In this document: positions 21,001-28,326 of the stretch, piece by piece
Layout of the letters: each line of letters opens with the position of its first letter
How positions within the stretch are numbered: position 1 is the stretch's first letter
DNA from: Pseudomonas asuensis
GTDB taxonomy: Bacteria; Pseudomonadota; Gammaproteobacteria; Pseudomonadales; Pseudomonadaceae
NCBI RefSeq assembly: GCF_014646755.1
Contig: NZ_BMNW01000001.1
Span: 62,001 to 126,000 of the forward strand
Direction: 5' to 3'
Length of the DNA: 64,000 bases
The notes under the pieces: model-generated
Databases searched by the model: none
Told to the model about the DNA's origin: nothing
What the model saw: only the letters and a program-made list of their open reading frames with translations
Program-made: the position numbers and the translations under genes

Positions 21001-21124
21001 GCTCGCGGTCTTGATATAAAAAGGCGACCTTCCATTTGAGGATGGGCCACAGGTCTACCCTCTCAATATCATCCAGCCGGCCAGCCTGTGCGGAACGAGC
21101 AACTTGTACCACCAGGGTTCGCAC
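18011..21124 (-). CDS. mcrB: McrB-like AAA+ GTPase with inserted EVE-like domain (main frame of a split gene)
   Basis: 1037 codons that continue the frame of the N-terminal fragment at 21432 after a 1-nt shift near 21134. Residues 1-345 are the rest of the N-terminal region. Walker A 'GPPGTGKT' is at 359-366, Walker B 'VLIIDEINRGN' at 735-745, the McrB GTP-specificity motif 'MNTADRS' at 792-798 and an arginine-finger 'LRRRF' follows. Between Walker A and B lies about 160 residues (about 460-625) with 'IWKMSLGNTQ', 'LLLGYGE' and 'MKPGDLVVVSDGN', looking like an EVE/PUA-type modified-base reader. The apparent start (GTG 21124) lies inside the conserved N-domain and is not a natural beginning. 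Confidence 0.85.
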   Translation of the reverse strand: MRTLVVQVARSAQAGRLDDIERVDLWPILKWKVAFLYQDREQPCVLPIFLRKYLQAALGSEGTQKHTALYRSLLARRGEVPLLEYADKVYDTAQVVLQRIEQKTQVLEHFKTITDLRTRLESANAVQAFCDLAQALHQQGIDWWITDAGAIHAGRTEDFHVWQTTIVLRLDVRKLQLTVALKSAGMEGVWQPLDEGVVDELVEAINQHSQIQPLTHRKPYWPDDYDTMDNRLVIPLTDGAIRNGYLSIPKLQKLFPVECWAEEDQQAQQRFQLLLPNGETVETQLLKKYNRMQARLGSLFVKEKVKPGDRAVISRLEDYRYQLRFMREGEAISAMPETTLQSSQEAVMPTAPLNQILFGPPGTGKTYQTIDAALEILAPESLALARAERKARFDEFVAKGDVRFVTFHQSFSYEDFVEGLRATTNESGALSYDVVDGVFKELCLSASSRTERVSEAPTNLKGRRIWKMSLGNTQNSNTLIYEQCLEENCLLLGYGEDVDFTGCKNRNDVYERFVTKGHAIANPNTDYGITSVTAFVTRMKPGDLVVVSDGNFRFRAIGEVTGEYAYKQHEQYQNGYCQYRPVKWLRTYSPSRELNDLMKVQFSQMTLYELGTAAIDMQKLEQLLASDVHEARAGLFVGQRFNQGYIVKRITQDIVELEKPRGGVLPLPMSIIQKLLDYAHKGQLSVEDIRQGKVFEKIEEAELEKYIVNGYQSLLGAVVSALLTAEAAPKQQAKVLIIDEINRGNVSRIFGELITLIEDSKRAGAEEALEVVLPYSKKAFSVPSNVYLIGTMNTADRSLAGLDIALRRRFTFREMPPQPELLNDVNVEQDGIAVNIGQLLRVMNQRIEVLLNRDHCLGHAYFMPLEKEPTLECLAAILKNKVLPQLQEYFFEDWQRIQWVLNDHRKALAERFLIQPETNLETLFGLDIQIGQQNPRWLINDDAFESIEAFAGIIDHQSAPVSTAVKRQKDFNGWTIKQMENNSVEVWQDGNRLLKAKPVLREIALSLQLTLHYNSGHELNTRRLGIRILEKLEETLA

Positions 21125-21432
21125 CGTGGTGAAGCTTCTGCCGCCTTAGCGCCATACTTGCTATACCAGGCGTACTCGTTATTAGTAATTACGCCAGCCT
21201 GCTCGGTAGCCTCTTTGCTCGTATTGGCTCGTGAATAGATGCCAAACTTTAAGGCCGACCCTCCCCAGATCGACCCTAACGATTCCGTATGCTTTTCTAA
21301 CCAGCGGCAAAAAGAATTATCTATACCAGCTTGGTTGTACTGCTCCAGCGTCATCGAGCCGAGCGATGCCAAGGGCCAGGTTTCCAAGAAGCGAGTCCAC
21401 AGGGCTTCGCGCTGCTCGATAGGCTCGTGCAT
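21055..21432 (-). pseudogene. N-terminal fragment of the split mcrB
   Basis: Only 21135-21432 is meaningful. It encodes 'MTLEQYNQAG', 'SFCRWLEKHTESLGSIWGG' and 'NNEYAWYSKYG', the normal N-terminus of this McrB class. After 'KYGAKAAEA' the frame runs into non-homologous residues. Restoring one base at about 21134 (GCTTC to GCCTTC on the minus strand) continues 'AEAFTTVRTLVVQ' into the 1037-codon frame and gives one protein of about 1140 aa. The ATG at 21432 overlaps the preceding stop (TAATG). This is either a true mutation or a sequencing error. Confidence 0.8.
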
Positions 21433-21641
21433 TAAACGGCTTCCTTAACTAATGCTTTAGCGTCTTGTAGGTGAAGTTGGCTGGAGATTAGATGGGATAA
21501 CAGAGAATCGCAAAGCGTGAGGCTGGCTTGTACCTTGGGCTTTTTGATCGTCTCGATGATGTCAGTCGCGGAGGCTTCCTCAAGCTCGGAAGGGTTCAAG
21601 CGTTCGCGAGCATTGCTCAAAGTAACTTCCGCCAGACTCAT
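21432..21641 (-). pseudogene. Relic resembling the C-terminus of a type I specificity subunit (HsdS)
   Basis: 69 codons. The last part, 'LTLCDSLLSHLISSQ' then 'DAKALVKEAV', resembles the conserved 'ALCDxLExxLxxxQ' coiled coil that ends HsdS proteins. The first part follows in frame from the HsdM-like relic if one base is restored at 21679-21682. It appears to be what remains after an internal deletion fused hsdM 5' and hsdS 3' ends. The stop overlaps the mcrB start by one base. Confidence 0.5.
21447..21460. repeat. 14-bp direct repeat, right copy
   Basis: AACTAATGCTTTAG, identical to 16443-16456. It lies in the C-terminal codons of the HsdS-like relic, and both copies encode 'KALV' close to a stop codon. 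Confidence 0.7.
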
Positions 21642-21670
21642 CTGCGCGCCCTCGCCCGCCAGTACTCGCT

Positions 21671-21868
21671 TTACAGCGCCCCTCTGCCACGACCTTTAGC
21701 GAGCACTGCTTCACTAATGAGCTGTTCGCGTATGTGTTGAAAAGCTTCATCGGTTAAGTCGGGAAACTGGCCTTTTAAATGGTCAAACAGCGCTTGGTTA
21801 CCAATGGATGCGCCATCACTAGGCACGGCGGCCAGTAGCGCAGCCCGTAAAGCCTCTTGGTCAATCAT
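21671..21868 (-). pseudogene. N-terminal fragment of a type I DNA methyltransferase (HsdM)
   Basis: 65 codons beginning 'MIDQEALRAALLAAVPSDG', then 'SIGNQALFDHLK' and 'AVLAKGRGRG'. This is the winged-helix N-terminus seen in one HsdM class, where 'AKGRGRGGSVRR' normally follows. The frame breaks at a G4 run (21679-21682, minus strand); one more G would continue 'GGAVKRVLAGEG' into the next relic. AGGAG lies 6 nt before the ATG, so the fragment may still be translated. Confidence 0.6.
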
Positions 21869-22196
21869 GTACCACTCCTACCACCGGCTGCCCTGGACAA
21901 CCGGGAGAAACCGTTCTGCCGATAACGGCGTATTAAGTCACTACGAATTTAATTTATTTAGCTAAATAGCAGGCACAACGCTGCCTTGCGTTAACCATGC
22001 GAAACGCAGCGGGAAGAAGATAGTGTGGCGCCCTTGCGTTTGACGGGGCGTATTGAAAGCCATCCTTGTTTACCAGTGCCTGCCTTGAACGCGACGTGCA
22101 TCACAATATAGCCAGGCGCCGGTAAGGGTAAAGCCCGATAGTCGGCAAAGAACACATTGAAACAAGTTGTAGGGAAGCGTACCTGAGTAGCTCCGA
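21869..22196. other. Stretch with a start-less open frame
   Basis: No gene with a credible start. On the minus strand about 22020-22196 is open and coding-like ('RFPTTCFNVFFADYRALPLP', 'APGYIVMHVAFKAG'), ending at a TAA. It has no start codon or Shine-Dalgarno and no recognised family, so it may be another gene remnant at the island edge. The rest is AT-rich non-coding sequence. Confidence 0.35.
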
Positions 22197-22562
22197 TTAA
22201 TAGCGGGACTCGGCTGCTTTAAAATGCCTACCTAAAAGGACCTTTCGCCAATCCCCCTTCTCCCGGATCATTGCTATCACCACGTAGGGCAGCGTAAACA
22301 AGGCGCCCGCCATAAGCGCCAGCAAGCCCCATAGCAGGCCAACCTGCCAGGAGCGGGCTCGGTAGAGAAGCCAGAGGGCAATCAGAAAGACGTTGAGGCT
22401 CAGGTCTGTGTGGAATTGCGCTCGCCACGGATGAGCAAAGTCGCCTGCAAAGGTATAAAGCCCTGCCAGAAGCCCCATCTCGACAGTACCGCGAAGCGTA
22501 ATGGCGACCAGTACGAGCCATCCTATTCCAAGCAGCAGCGTTAGCGCCGTTACCTTCTGCAT
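22197..22562 (-). CDS. Small integral membrane protein of unknown function
   Basis: 121 aa with about four hydrophobic segments: 'LTLLLGIGWLVLVAITL', a middle one, 'LLWGLLALMAGALFTL' and neighbours. The C-terminal tail is basic ('IREKGDWRKVLLGRH'). Architecture resembles small DUF2834/DUF1475-type proteins, but I cannot assign it. AGGAG lies 4 nt before ATG 22562; an upstream in-frame ATG (22640) lies in the intergenic hairpin and is rejected. Confidence 0.65.
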   Translation of the reverse strand: MQKVTALTLLLGIGWLVLVAITLRGTVEMGLLAGLYTFAGDFAHPWRAQFHTDLSLNVFLIALWLLYRARSWQVGLLWGLLALMAGALFTLPYVVIAMIREKGDWRKVLLGRHFKAAESRY

Positions 22563-22615
22563 ATCACTCCTCACAAAATACCTATATGTAAGAATTGTAG
22601 GCAGAAGGCATGGGT

Positions 22616-22651
22616 TTGCCCGTGCGTTGTTACTTAGCAACGCACGGGCAA
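22616..22651 (-). terminator. Strong hairpin after the SmpA/OmlA-like gene
   Basis: A perfect 14-bp stem TTGCCCGTGCGTTG / CAACGCACGGGCAA with an 8-nt loop lies 16 bp beyond the stop of the lipoprotein gene. The T tract is poor, so termination is likely but unproven. Confidence 0.6.
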
Positions 22652-22666
22652 CCGGTATGAATGTGC

Positions 22667-22996
22667 TTAGATATCGCTCTGTGCCAATGCGGACTTGGTG
22701 TTCGAGTTGATTGCCTGGTATTTCTTGACCGTGCCGTCTTCATCGATCAGGACGCGCAAGCCCTTGGATTGCTCCGAGGCGGCCAGGAAGCCTGAATTGA
22801 AATAGGACCAATACAGCATTTCATAGCCTGACTTGCGGATTTTGGATTGCGGCTCGCCAAACATGGCAATGAGCTGTGAGCGGGTCGTCTGGCCCTCGAC
22901 GATCTGCCCTACCTGTTTCTCGTCGATGTTGCGTCCAGTCATGATGCAACCGCTTGTCAATAACGTGATTAGACTCGCTACTACTAAACCACGCAT
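22667..22996 (-). CDS. SmpA/OmlA (BamE-like) outer-membrane lipoprotein
   Basis: 109-aa lipoprotein with lipobox 'LTSGC'. The folded part, 'QVGQIVEGQTTRSQLIAMFG' then 'PQSKIRKSGYEMLYW', is the SmpA/OmlA fold shared with BamE. The C-terminal part deviates from BamE proper, so it is probably a paralogue. ATG 22996 is favoured (GGAG 8 nt upstream) over ATG 23005, which overlaps that Shine-Dalgarno. Monocistronic, followed by a strong hairpin. Confidence 0.75.
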   Translation of the reverse strand: MRGLVVASLITLLTSGCIMTGRNIDEKQVGQIVEGQTTRSQLIAMFGEPQSKIRKSGYEMLYWSYFNSGFLAASEQSKGLRVLIDEDGTVKKYQAINSNTKSALAQSDI

Positions 22997-23198
22997 GCTC
23001 TCCATCTCCCAGCTGTACAGATAATGTTCTTGTTATGTTCTGTCCATCCTATCTATCCCATATGACAGTTCAATTAGCTAGATAGCGTCGAAAATTTATT
23101 TCAACGGAGCGAGCGGTTCAGGAAATGGGACCAAAGGTGTCTTGCAATTTGGCAGACGGCCAAATCGCTTATTCAGACACCTATATGCCGGGTGAAAC

Positions 23199-23699
23199 CT
23201 ATCCCTGTACGTTACTTTTGTTCATACGACGCAGGATGCCCTCAGGAATATCTTCTTTTACCTCTGGCTGTGCAGCGTAGTCCTCTGCTACAGGCTCGAG
23301 GTCGTGATCATGCAGCCAGATCAGGGCGTACTGGCTGACTTGAGTGGCCTCATAGGCCTCCCAGGCTTTCTGGGCCTTGGGAAAGTTCTTGAGCTCGTAG
23401 TCGAAAGTGCGCAGTGGTTTGCGATCGGTCAAGGCGCGGGAGAGCACCGGATGTGCATGTGGGTCATGCAGGTCAAACAGAAAAGCCTCCCGCATGGCCA
23501 CGCGCTCGGCTATGCCCAGTGGTTCGATGGGCACGTAGCGGTCCTTCTGGGTTTCGATAGCGTGCAGCTCTTCCGCTTCAAAGTCATTCTCGGTCAGATT
23601 CAGGAGTTTGCCGGTTTCCAGATCAAGGACGTGATCGTGTTTGCTCTCGCTGGTAAGAACAGATTTGAGTGCTTCGAAATTGATAGTGATCGGTCTCAT
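23199..23699 (-). CDS. UPF0158-family protein
   Basis: 166-aa acidic protein. It contains 'VLDLETGKLLNL', 'RYVPIEPLGIAERVAMREAF' and 'SRALTDRKPLRTFDYELKNF', the UPF0158 (PF03682) layout. Biochemical role unknown. No signal peptide. Single gene in a long minus-strand series. Confidence 0.75.
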   Translation of the reverse strand: MRPITINFEALKSVLTSESKHDHVLDLETGKLLNLTENDFEAEELHAIETQKDRYVPIEPLGIAERVAMREAFLFDLHDPHAHPVLSRALTDRKPLRTFDYELKNFPKAQKAWEAYEATQVSQYALIWLHDHDLEPVAEDYAAQPEVKEDIPEGILRRMNKSNVQG

Positions 23700-23790
23700 G
23701 GCGGCACTGACTTACTGTGGCTTACTGATATAACTGTGACCCGAGGATGTCCGAAGGGTGCCCGGCTGATTAGGAAGGAATATGGAGGGA

Positions 23791-23819
23791 AAAAGCCGCA
23801 GCAGGTACTGCGGCTTTTT
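23791..23819. terminator. Rho-independent terminator
   Basis: 11-bp stem AAAAGCCGCAG / CTGCGGCTTTT with 6-nt loop and T tracts on both strands, immediately after the bglX stop on the minus strand. Confidence 0.88.
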
Positions 23820-23823
23820 TCTC

Positions 23824-26049
23824 TTACGGGGCGAGGTACTTCTCGTTGAGACGGACCTGAGCCTTGAGCGGACGCTCCATGGCATTTGCGCCTGCGCTGA
23901 CGCGGTAGTTACCCGCCTTTATGTGCCAGGCGTTCACTTTCTCATCAAAGCGCGCCACAAGACGAGGATCGACGGTCACAGTGACACGCTTGGTCTTGCC
24001 AGGCTTCAGTTCGATACGATCCCAGCCTACCAGACGGCTGGTGAAGCCGTTGTGCTTGGAAGAACTACCAATATAGAACTGCGGTGTATCAATGCCCTTG
24101 AGCTGGCCGCGGTTGGTAACATCCATGCCAAGAACCAGCTTGGAGCCACGCAGCTCGGCGCTCAGGTTGCTGTAGCTGAAGGTTGTATAAGACAAGCCAT
24201 AGCCGAACGGGAACAACGGCTTCTTGCCTTCGCGCTCATACCACTTGTAGCCCACATCGGCCCCTTCGATGTTGTAGTTCTCGGAGAACAGGCCTTTGCG
24301 TTTTTCCCCTGGATTGGACGTTGTAGTCGCCGGATCACGCATGTTGGGGCGTGGCAGCTGGGTCTCATCCTGCGGGAAGGTGATCGGCAGGCGGCCGGAG
24401 GGATTCACACGACCGAACAGCACGCTGGCAATCGCCTCGCCACCCTTGGAGCCTGAGTACCACGCTTCGACCACCGCAGACACTTTACCCAGCCACGGCA
24501 TTTTGACCGGACCGCCCGTTTCCAGTACGACAGTAGTCTTGGGATTGGCCTTGGCAACCGCTTCGATGAGCGCGTCCTGATTGTCAGGCAGACTCAAATC
24601 TTTTACATCCACGGACTCGGCGGTCCATTGCTGTGCAAAGACGATGACGGCATCGGCGCCCTGGGCCAGTTTAGCCGCCTGTTGAGGGTCTTCCCCGCTA
24701 TCGAATATTACTTGCGCCTTGGGTGCCTCCGCCTGAATGGCCTTGAGTGGCGAGGATGGGTGATAAACCATATTGGCGATAAAGGCGTTGTCCGGGTATG
24801 GAGAAGGCACCTTTACGCTGCCCAGCGGAGTTACCTGACTGGAGCCGCCACCCGAGAGCACCCCGACATCCGCATGGCTGCCGATCACTACGATACGCTT
24901 GGCTTTGCTGGACAGCGGCAACTGGTTGTTGGCGTTTTTCAGTAGCACGATCCCCTGCTCGGCTACTGCCTTGGCGACCTGGGCGTGGGCGTCGTAGTCG
25001 ATGCTGGCTGCCTTGGCGGGATTATCGACAGCGCCTACTGCAAACAGACTGCGCAGGATGCGCTTGACCATGTCATCCAGGCGCTCCTGGGGGACACTTC
25101 CTTTCTGTACGGCCCTCTTCAGCGGCTCGCCAAAGAAGACTTTAGGATCAAGGTTTTCGCCTGACTGCTGATCCAAACCGGCTAGAGCGGCTTTTTTTGT
25201 CGAGTGGGTTGCGCCCCAGTCAGACATTACCCAACCCTTATACCTCCAATCGCCTTTGAGTACCTGATTGATTAAGAAAGCATTTTGTGAAGCATACTGG
25301 CCATTAATGCGGTTATAACCAGTCATCACTGAGCCGGGCTGGCCTTTCTCAATAGCCAGCTCAAAGGCCAGTAGGTCGGACTCTCGGGCAGCACTTCTAT
25401 TAATGACAGAGCTGACCATCACGCGCCCGGTTTCCTGAGCATTCAAGGCATAATGCTTGATCGTCGAAACCACATGCCTGCTCTGGATACCGGCAATGGA
25501 ATTGCCCGCCATCTGGCCTGCTAACAGTGGATCTTCACCCAGGTATTCGAAATTACGTCCATTACGTGGCTCGCGGGTCAGGTTCACCCCACCGGCCAGC
25601 ATCACATTGATCCCCTTGGCATGGGCCTCGGTGCCTACCATCTCACCGCCCTTGCGGGCCAGCTTCGGATCGAAGGTAGCGGCCAACATCATGCTGGACG
25701 GCAGCGCGGTCGCGTTGTCACCGGGGCGAATGTCGTAGGGATTGGTCACACCGAGGCTGGCATCACTTTCCTGCAGGGCGGGAATACCTAGACGTGGCAC
25801 ACCCGGAGCATAGGCCGCGGAACCGATGGCACCTTCCGGCTTGGGGCTATCGCCAATCGGATAGCCGAACGGGGTATGCACGAGCGCAATTTTTTCGTCC
25901 AGCGTCATGGCGCTCACAACCGCCTCTGCACGGCGGTCCGGTGAGTCGTGTCGGCTTGCCGCCTCGGCAGCCCAGGAGTGACCTGCCGTCAGCAGCGCTG
26001 CACTGAGTACCGAGAGAGAGAAACCACTGAGTCCAACTTTTGTTGTCAT
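23824..26049 (-). CDS. bglX: Periplasmic beta-glucosidase, GH3 family
   Basis: 741-aa precursor with a signal peptide ending near 'GHSWAAEA'. It has the GH3 barrel ('GVNLTREPRNGRNFEYLGED', 'STIKHYALNAQE'), nucleophile Asp277 in 'GWVMSDWGA', the alpha/beta sandwich domain ('GIVLLKNANNQLPL') and a C-terminal fibronectin-III-like domain. Family members release glucose from cello-, gentio- or other beta-glucosides in the periplasm. It is divergent from a TetR regulator with an inverted repeat between them, suggesting local control. Start ATG 26049. Confidence 0.92.
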   Translation of the reverse strand: MTTKVGLSGFSLSVLSAALLTAGHSWAAEAASRHDSPDRRAEAVVSAMTLDEKIALVHTPFGYPIGDSPKPEGAIGSAAYAPGVPRLGIPALQESDASLGVTNPYDIRPGDNATALPSSMMLAATFDPKLARKGGEMVGTEAHAKGINVMLAGGVNLTREPRNGRNFEYLGEDPLLAGQMAGNSIAGIQSRHVVSTIKHYALNAQETGRVMVSSVINRSAARESDLLAFELAIEKGQPGSVMTGYNRINGQYASQNAFLINQVLKGDWRYKGWVMSDWGATHSTKKAALAGLDQQSGENLDPKVFFGEPLKRAVQKGSVPQERLDDMVKRILRSLFAVGAVDNPAKAASIDYDAHAQVAKAVAEQGIVLLKNANNQLPLSSKAKRIVVIGSHADVGVLSGGGSSQVTPLGSVKVPSPYPDNAFIANMVYHPSSPLKAIQAEAPKAQVIFDSGEDPQQAAKLAQGADAVIVFAQQWTAESVDVKDLSLPDNQDALIEAVAKANPKTTVVLETGGPVKMPWLGKVSAVVEAWYSGSKGGEAIASVLFGRVNPSGRLPITFPQDETQLPRPNMRDPATTTSNPGEKRKGLFSENYNIEGADVGYKWYEREGKKPLFPFGYGLSYTTFSYSNLSAELRGSKLVLGMDVTNRGQLKGIDTPQFYIGSSSKHNGFTSRLVGWDRIELKPGKTKRVTVTVDPRLVARFDEKVNAWHIKAGNYRVSAGANAMERPLKAQVRLNEKYLAP

Positions 26050-26241
26050 TATGCGTGTCCTTAAGATCTGACCTGTTCAAGTAGTAGCCTTGAAGCCGTT
26101 CGGGAGATGGCGTACGGACTGGATCGTCATCTCTATGCGGGAAACCGGTTGGGTTGATCAGGCAATTTCAAACGGCCATATCGCGAAACGATTTGGACTG
26201 GCTGCCTGAAGCCAATCTCCAGCATGCTTAAAGAGTGGACA

Positions 26242-26259
26242 GGAAACTGATTAGTTTCC
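26242..26259. promoter_or_regulatory. Candidate TetR-family operator
   Basis: Perfect inverted repeat GGAAACT-GATT-AGTTTCC in the bglX/tetR intergenic region, 33 bp upstream of the regulator start. Size and symmetry are typical of TetR-family operators; autoregulation is inferred. Confidence 0.6.
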
Positions 26260-26291
26260 AGTTATGTTTATTAATTTTCTAGGAAGGATTA

Positions 26292-26909
26292 ATGACGGAA
26301 CGTAGAGCCTTGAGCGAGCCAGCCCGCCGGCATCTGGACCGGCTTATCGAAGCGGCATTACAGGTGTGGCTGGAACAGGGCTATCGCGCCAGCATGGATA
26401 CCATTGCTGATCAGGCAGGCATGTCTAAGCGAACTGTATATGGTGTAGTGCGTTCAAAGGGCGAGCTGTTCGAGGCAGTAATTGACGCCTATATGGGACA
26501 GGCGATGGCGTATATCGGAACGCCTGGCGATGACATGGTTGAAGGACTGAGGCGCTATGTGCGTGCGATTGCTGACGTATCGCTTGGCGATATCCCGGTG
26601 GGCTTGTTCCGGCTCGTACTGGCCGAGGCCAAAGCGTTCCCCGAAATAGCACGCTTGTATGAGGAACGTGGCGCCTATAAAGCTGTAGAGTTATTAGCTG
26701 GGTGGATAGAACAGCAGTGTCAGGCTGGACGCCTGAATGTCCCGGATGCAAGAGAGGCATCGGCTATGCTGTTCGGGATGGTCATTCCAGGGCCACAACG
26801 AAGGGCAGCCCTGGGCGCAGCGCCCTCGCCGACATCTGAGGAGTTGGGCCGGCTTGTCGATCATGCCGTCCAGCTTTTCTTACGTGGCGCAGAGGTCAGG
26901 CCCGCCTGA
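26292..26909 (+). CDS. TetR/AcrR-family transcriptional regulator
   Basis: 205 aa. N-terminal helix-turn-helix: 'LIEAALQVWLEQGYRASMDT', 'IADQAGMSKRTVYGVVRSKG'. The C-terminal ligand domain resembles the TetR_C_7/AefR type ('LRRYVRAIADV', 'FPEIARLYEERG'). It is divergent from bglX and ends 14 nt into the convergent diguanylate cyclase gene. Target and ligand unknown; bglX and its own gene are the likeliest targets. Confidence 0.88.
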   Translation: MTERRALSEPARRHLDRLIEAALQVWLEQGYRASMDTIADQAGMSKRTVYGVVRSKGELFEAVIDAYMGQAMAYIGTPGDDMVEGLRRYVRAIADVSLGDIPVGLFRLVLAEAKAFPEIARLYEERGAYKAVELLAGWIEQQCQAGRLNVPDAREASAMLFGMVIPGPQRRAALGAAPSPTSEELGRLVDHAVQLFLRGAEVRPA

Positions 26910-28326
26910 CACGTGATGCAGACTGCGCACTCTGCCCATAAGGCATGACATTGTTACGGCCGGCGCCCTTGGCTTTATACAGTGCCTGATCCGCACACTT
27001 GATGACTTCTTCAGGGATACGTGCGACAACACCCCGCTCGGCTACGCCCATGCTCACGGTGATAAAAGCCGTCGTGGCTTCTCCCGAACCACGTCGCCCC
27101 CTACCCGTTTCATCGTCCTTGGGGCGGCTTTGCTTATCGCGAATACGTAAGGGGTATTCCTCGATACTACGCCGTACGGCTTCCAGATGTGGCAGACATT
27201 CTTCCAGCGTCTTGCCTGGAAACAGTAACGTAAATTCTTCACCGCCATATCGATAGGCGCTGCCACCGCCACCCACCTTGCGCATCTTGCTGGCAACGAG
27301 CTTGAGTACTTGATCGCCCACATCATGGCCATGGGTATCGTTGAATTTCTTGAAGTGATCCACGTCGGCCATGGCAATGACGTACCGGCTACCCAGGCGG
27401 CTCAAGCGTTCATTGAGCGCACGGCGCCCTGGAATACCGGTCAGCTCGTCACGAAAGGCCATATAGAAGGTTTCATGAATAACAGATCCGATAATGATCA
27501 GTTGAACAACGCTGACCATCACATCAAGGATATGAGGTTGGATAAAAATCTTGGACCACATCCACATCAGACAGCCAATCGCTACGATAGGCGCTGCCGT
27601 TTGGGGGCGCGGCAATAGCACGTAACGCGTGATGACAAGTCCAAGGCCCACTATAAAGGTGAAGTACGCCAGCTGCGCCAGCTTCATCCAATCGCCATGT
27701 AGCATAGGCCAGTAGGTTGTATCAACGGCATGCAGCATCGCTTCAGGGTAAATACGTCCCAACGCCAGCGGGACGACTGTAGCCACGATCATCAGTGTCA
27801 ACCGGGCAATGCTGTCTTGCAGGAGGTGCGCCTTGACCTGCCACACGTAATACGTGCCTAGCAGCAGTGGCGTCATGATTGTGGCAAGGTGAAAAACCAG
27901 GGGCGTCTCAGGGTTGAGCGTATGGGTCTGCTGGAAATGACTGACCTGCAGCGATAATGAAAAGTGTGCCATGTAGAGCGTGACAAGAGAAAACAGCTGG
28001 CTCTGACGCTGGTAGACCACACATAAGGCCCCACCTAGCAGTACCAGAAGCGTAGGCAGCACACTAAACAGCGATGCCATGAACGCTGTGCCCGGCCAGT
28101 ACAGACTCAGCAGCCACCCTACCATCGCCAGAAGCAGGGAGGGCGCAAAATGAATCGGGCTTTGTAAGAAGCGGTTCCGCACAAGAGAATCCTGATAACT
28201 ACGTTCACTGTCAGGCAGTGAAACAAATCGGATAATAGGTACTGCTCTATCTTGGCAGCGCGCCACGTCAGGGACACGGCCTGGTTTGCATCCTGCACTG
28301 CCAATAGCCGCTCTACCAAGCGACAT
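26896..28326 (-). CDS. Membrane-anchored diguanylate cyclase (GGDEF)
   Basis: N-terminal half with about six or seven hydrophobic segments, followed by a GGDEF domain beginning at 'RDELTGIPGRRALNERLSRL'. The active site is 'YGGEEF', so it is probably active in c-di-GMP synthesis, and 'DVDHFKKFNDTHGHDVGD' provides metal and GTP contacts. A degenerate upstream region means no RxxD I-site is clear. The start is uncertain: the ATG at 28326 has no Shine-Dalgarno, whereas GTG 28182 has AGGA about 8 nt upstream and gives a 428-aa protein starting 'VRNRFLQSPIHF'. The 3' end overlaps tetR by 14 nt. Confidence 0.85.
   Translation of the reverse strand: MSLGRAAIGSAGCKPGRVPDVARCQDRAVPIIRFVSLPDSERSYQDSLVRNRFLQSPIHFAPSLLLAMVGWLLSLYWPGTAFMASLFSVLPTLLVLLGGALCVVYQRQSQLFSLVTLYMAHFSLSLQVSHFQQTHTLNPETPLVFHLATIMTPLLLGTYYVWQVKAHLLQDSIARLTLMIVATVVPLALGRIYPEAMLHAVDTTYWPMLHGDWMKLAQLAYFTFIVGLGLVITRYVLLPRPQTAAPIVAIGCLMWMWSKIFIQPHILDVMVSVVQLIIIGSVIHETFYMAFRDELTGIPGRRALNERLSRLGSRYVIAMADVDHFKKFNDTHGHDVGDQVLKLVASKMRKVGGGGSAYRYGGEEFTLLFPGKTLEECLPHLEAVRRSIEEYPLRIRDKQSRPKDDETGRGRRGSGEATTAFITVSMGVAERGVVARIPEEVIKCADQALYKAKGAGRNNVMPYGQSAQSASRVRRA

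Noticed and set aside
18011-21432. Programmed frameshifting or phase variation in mcrB
   Set aside because: The break is not at a homopolymer or short tandem repeat and no slippery heptamer was seen; simple mutation or sequencing error is more economical.
23824-26049. Long plus-strand frames antisense to bglX (e.g. 23782-24456)
   Set aside because: They are mirror frames of the conserved GH3 coding sequence with no start signals or family resemblance.
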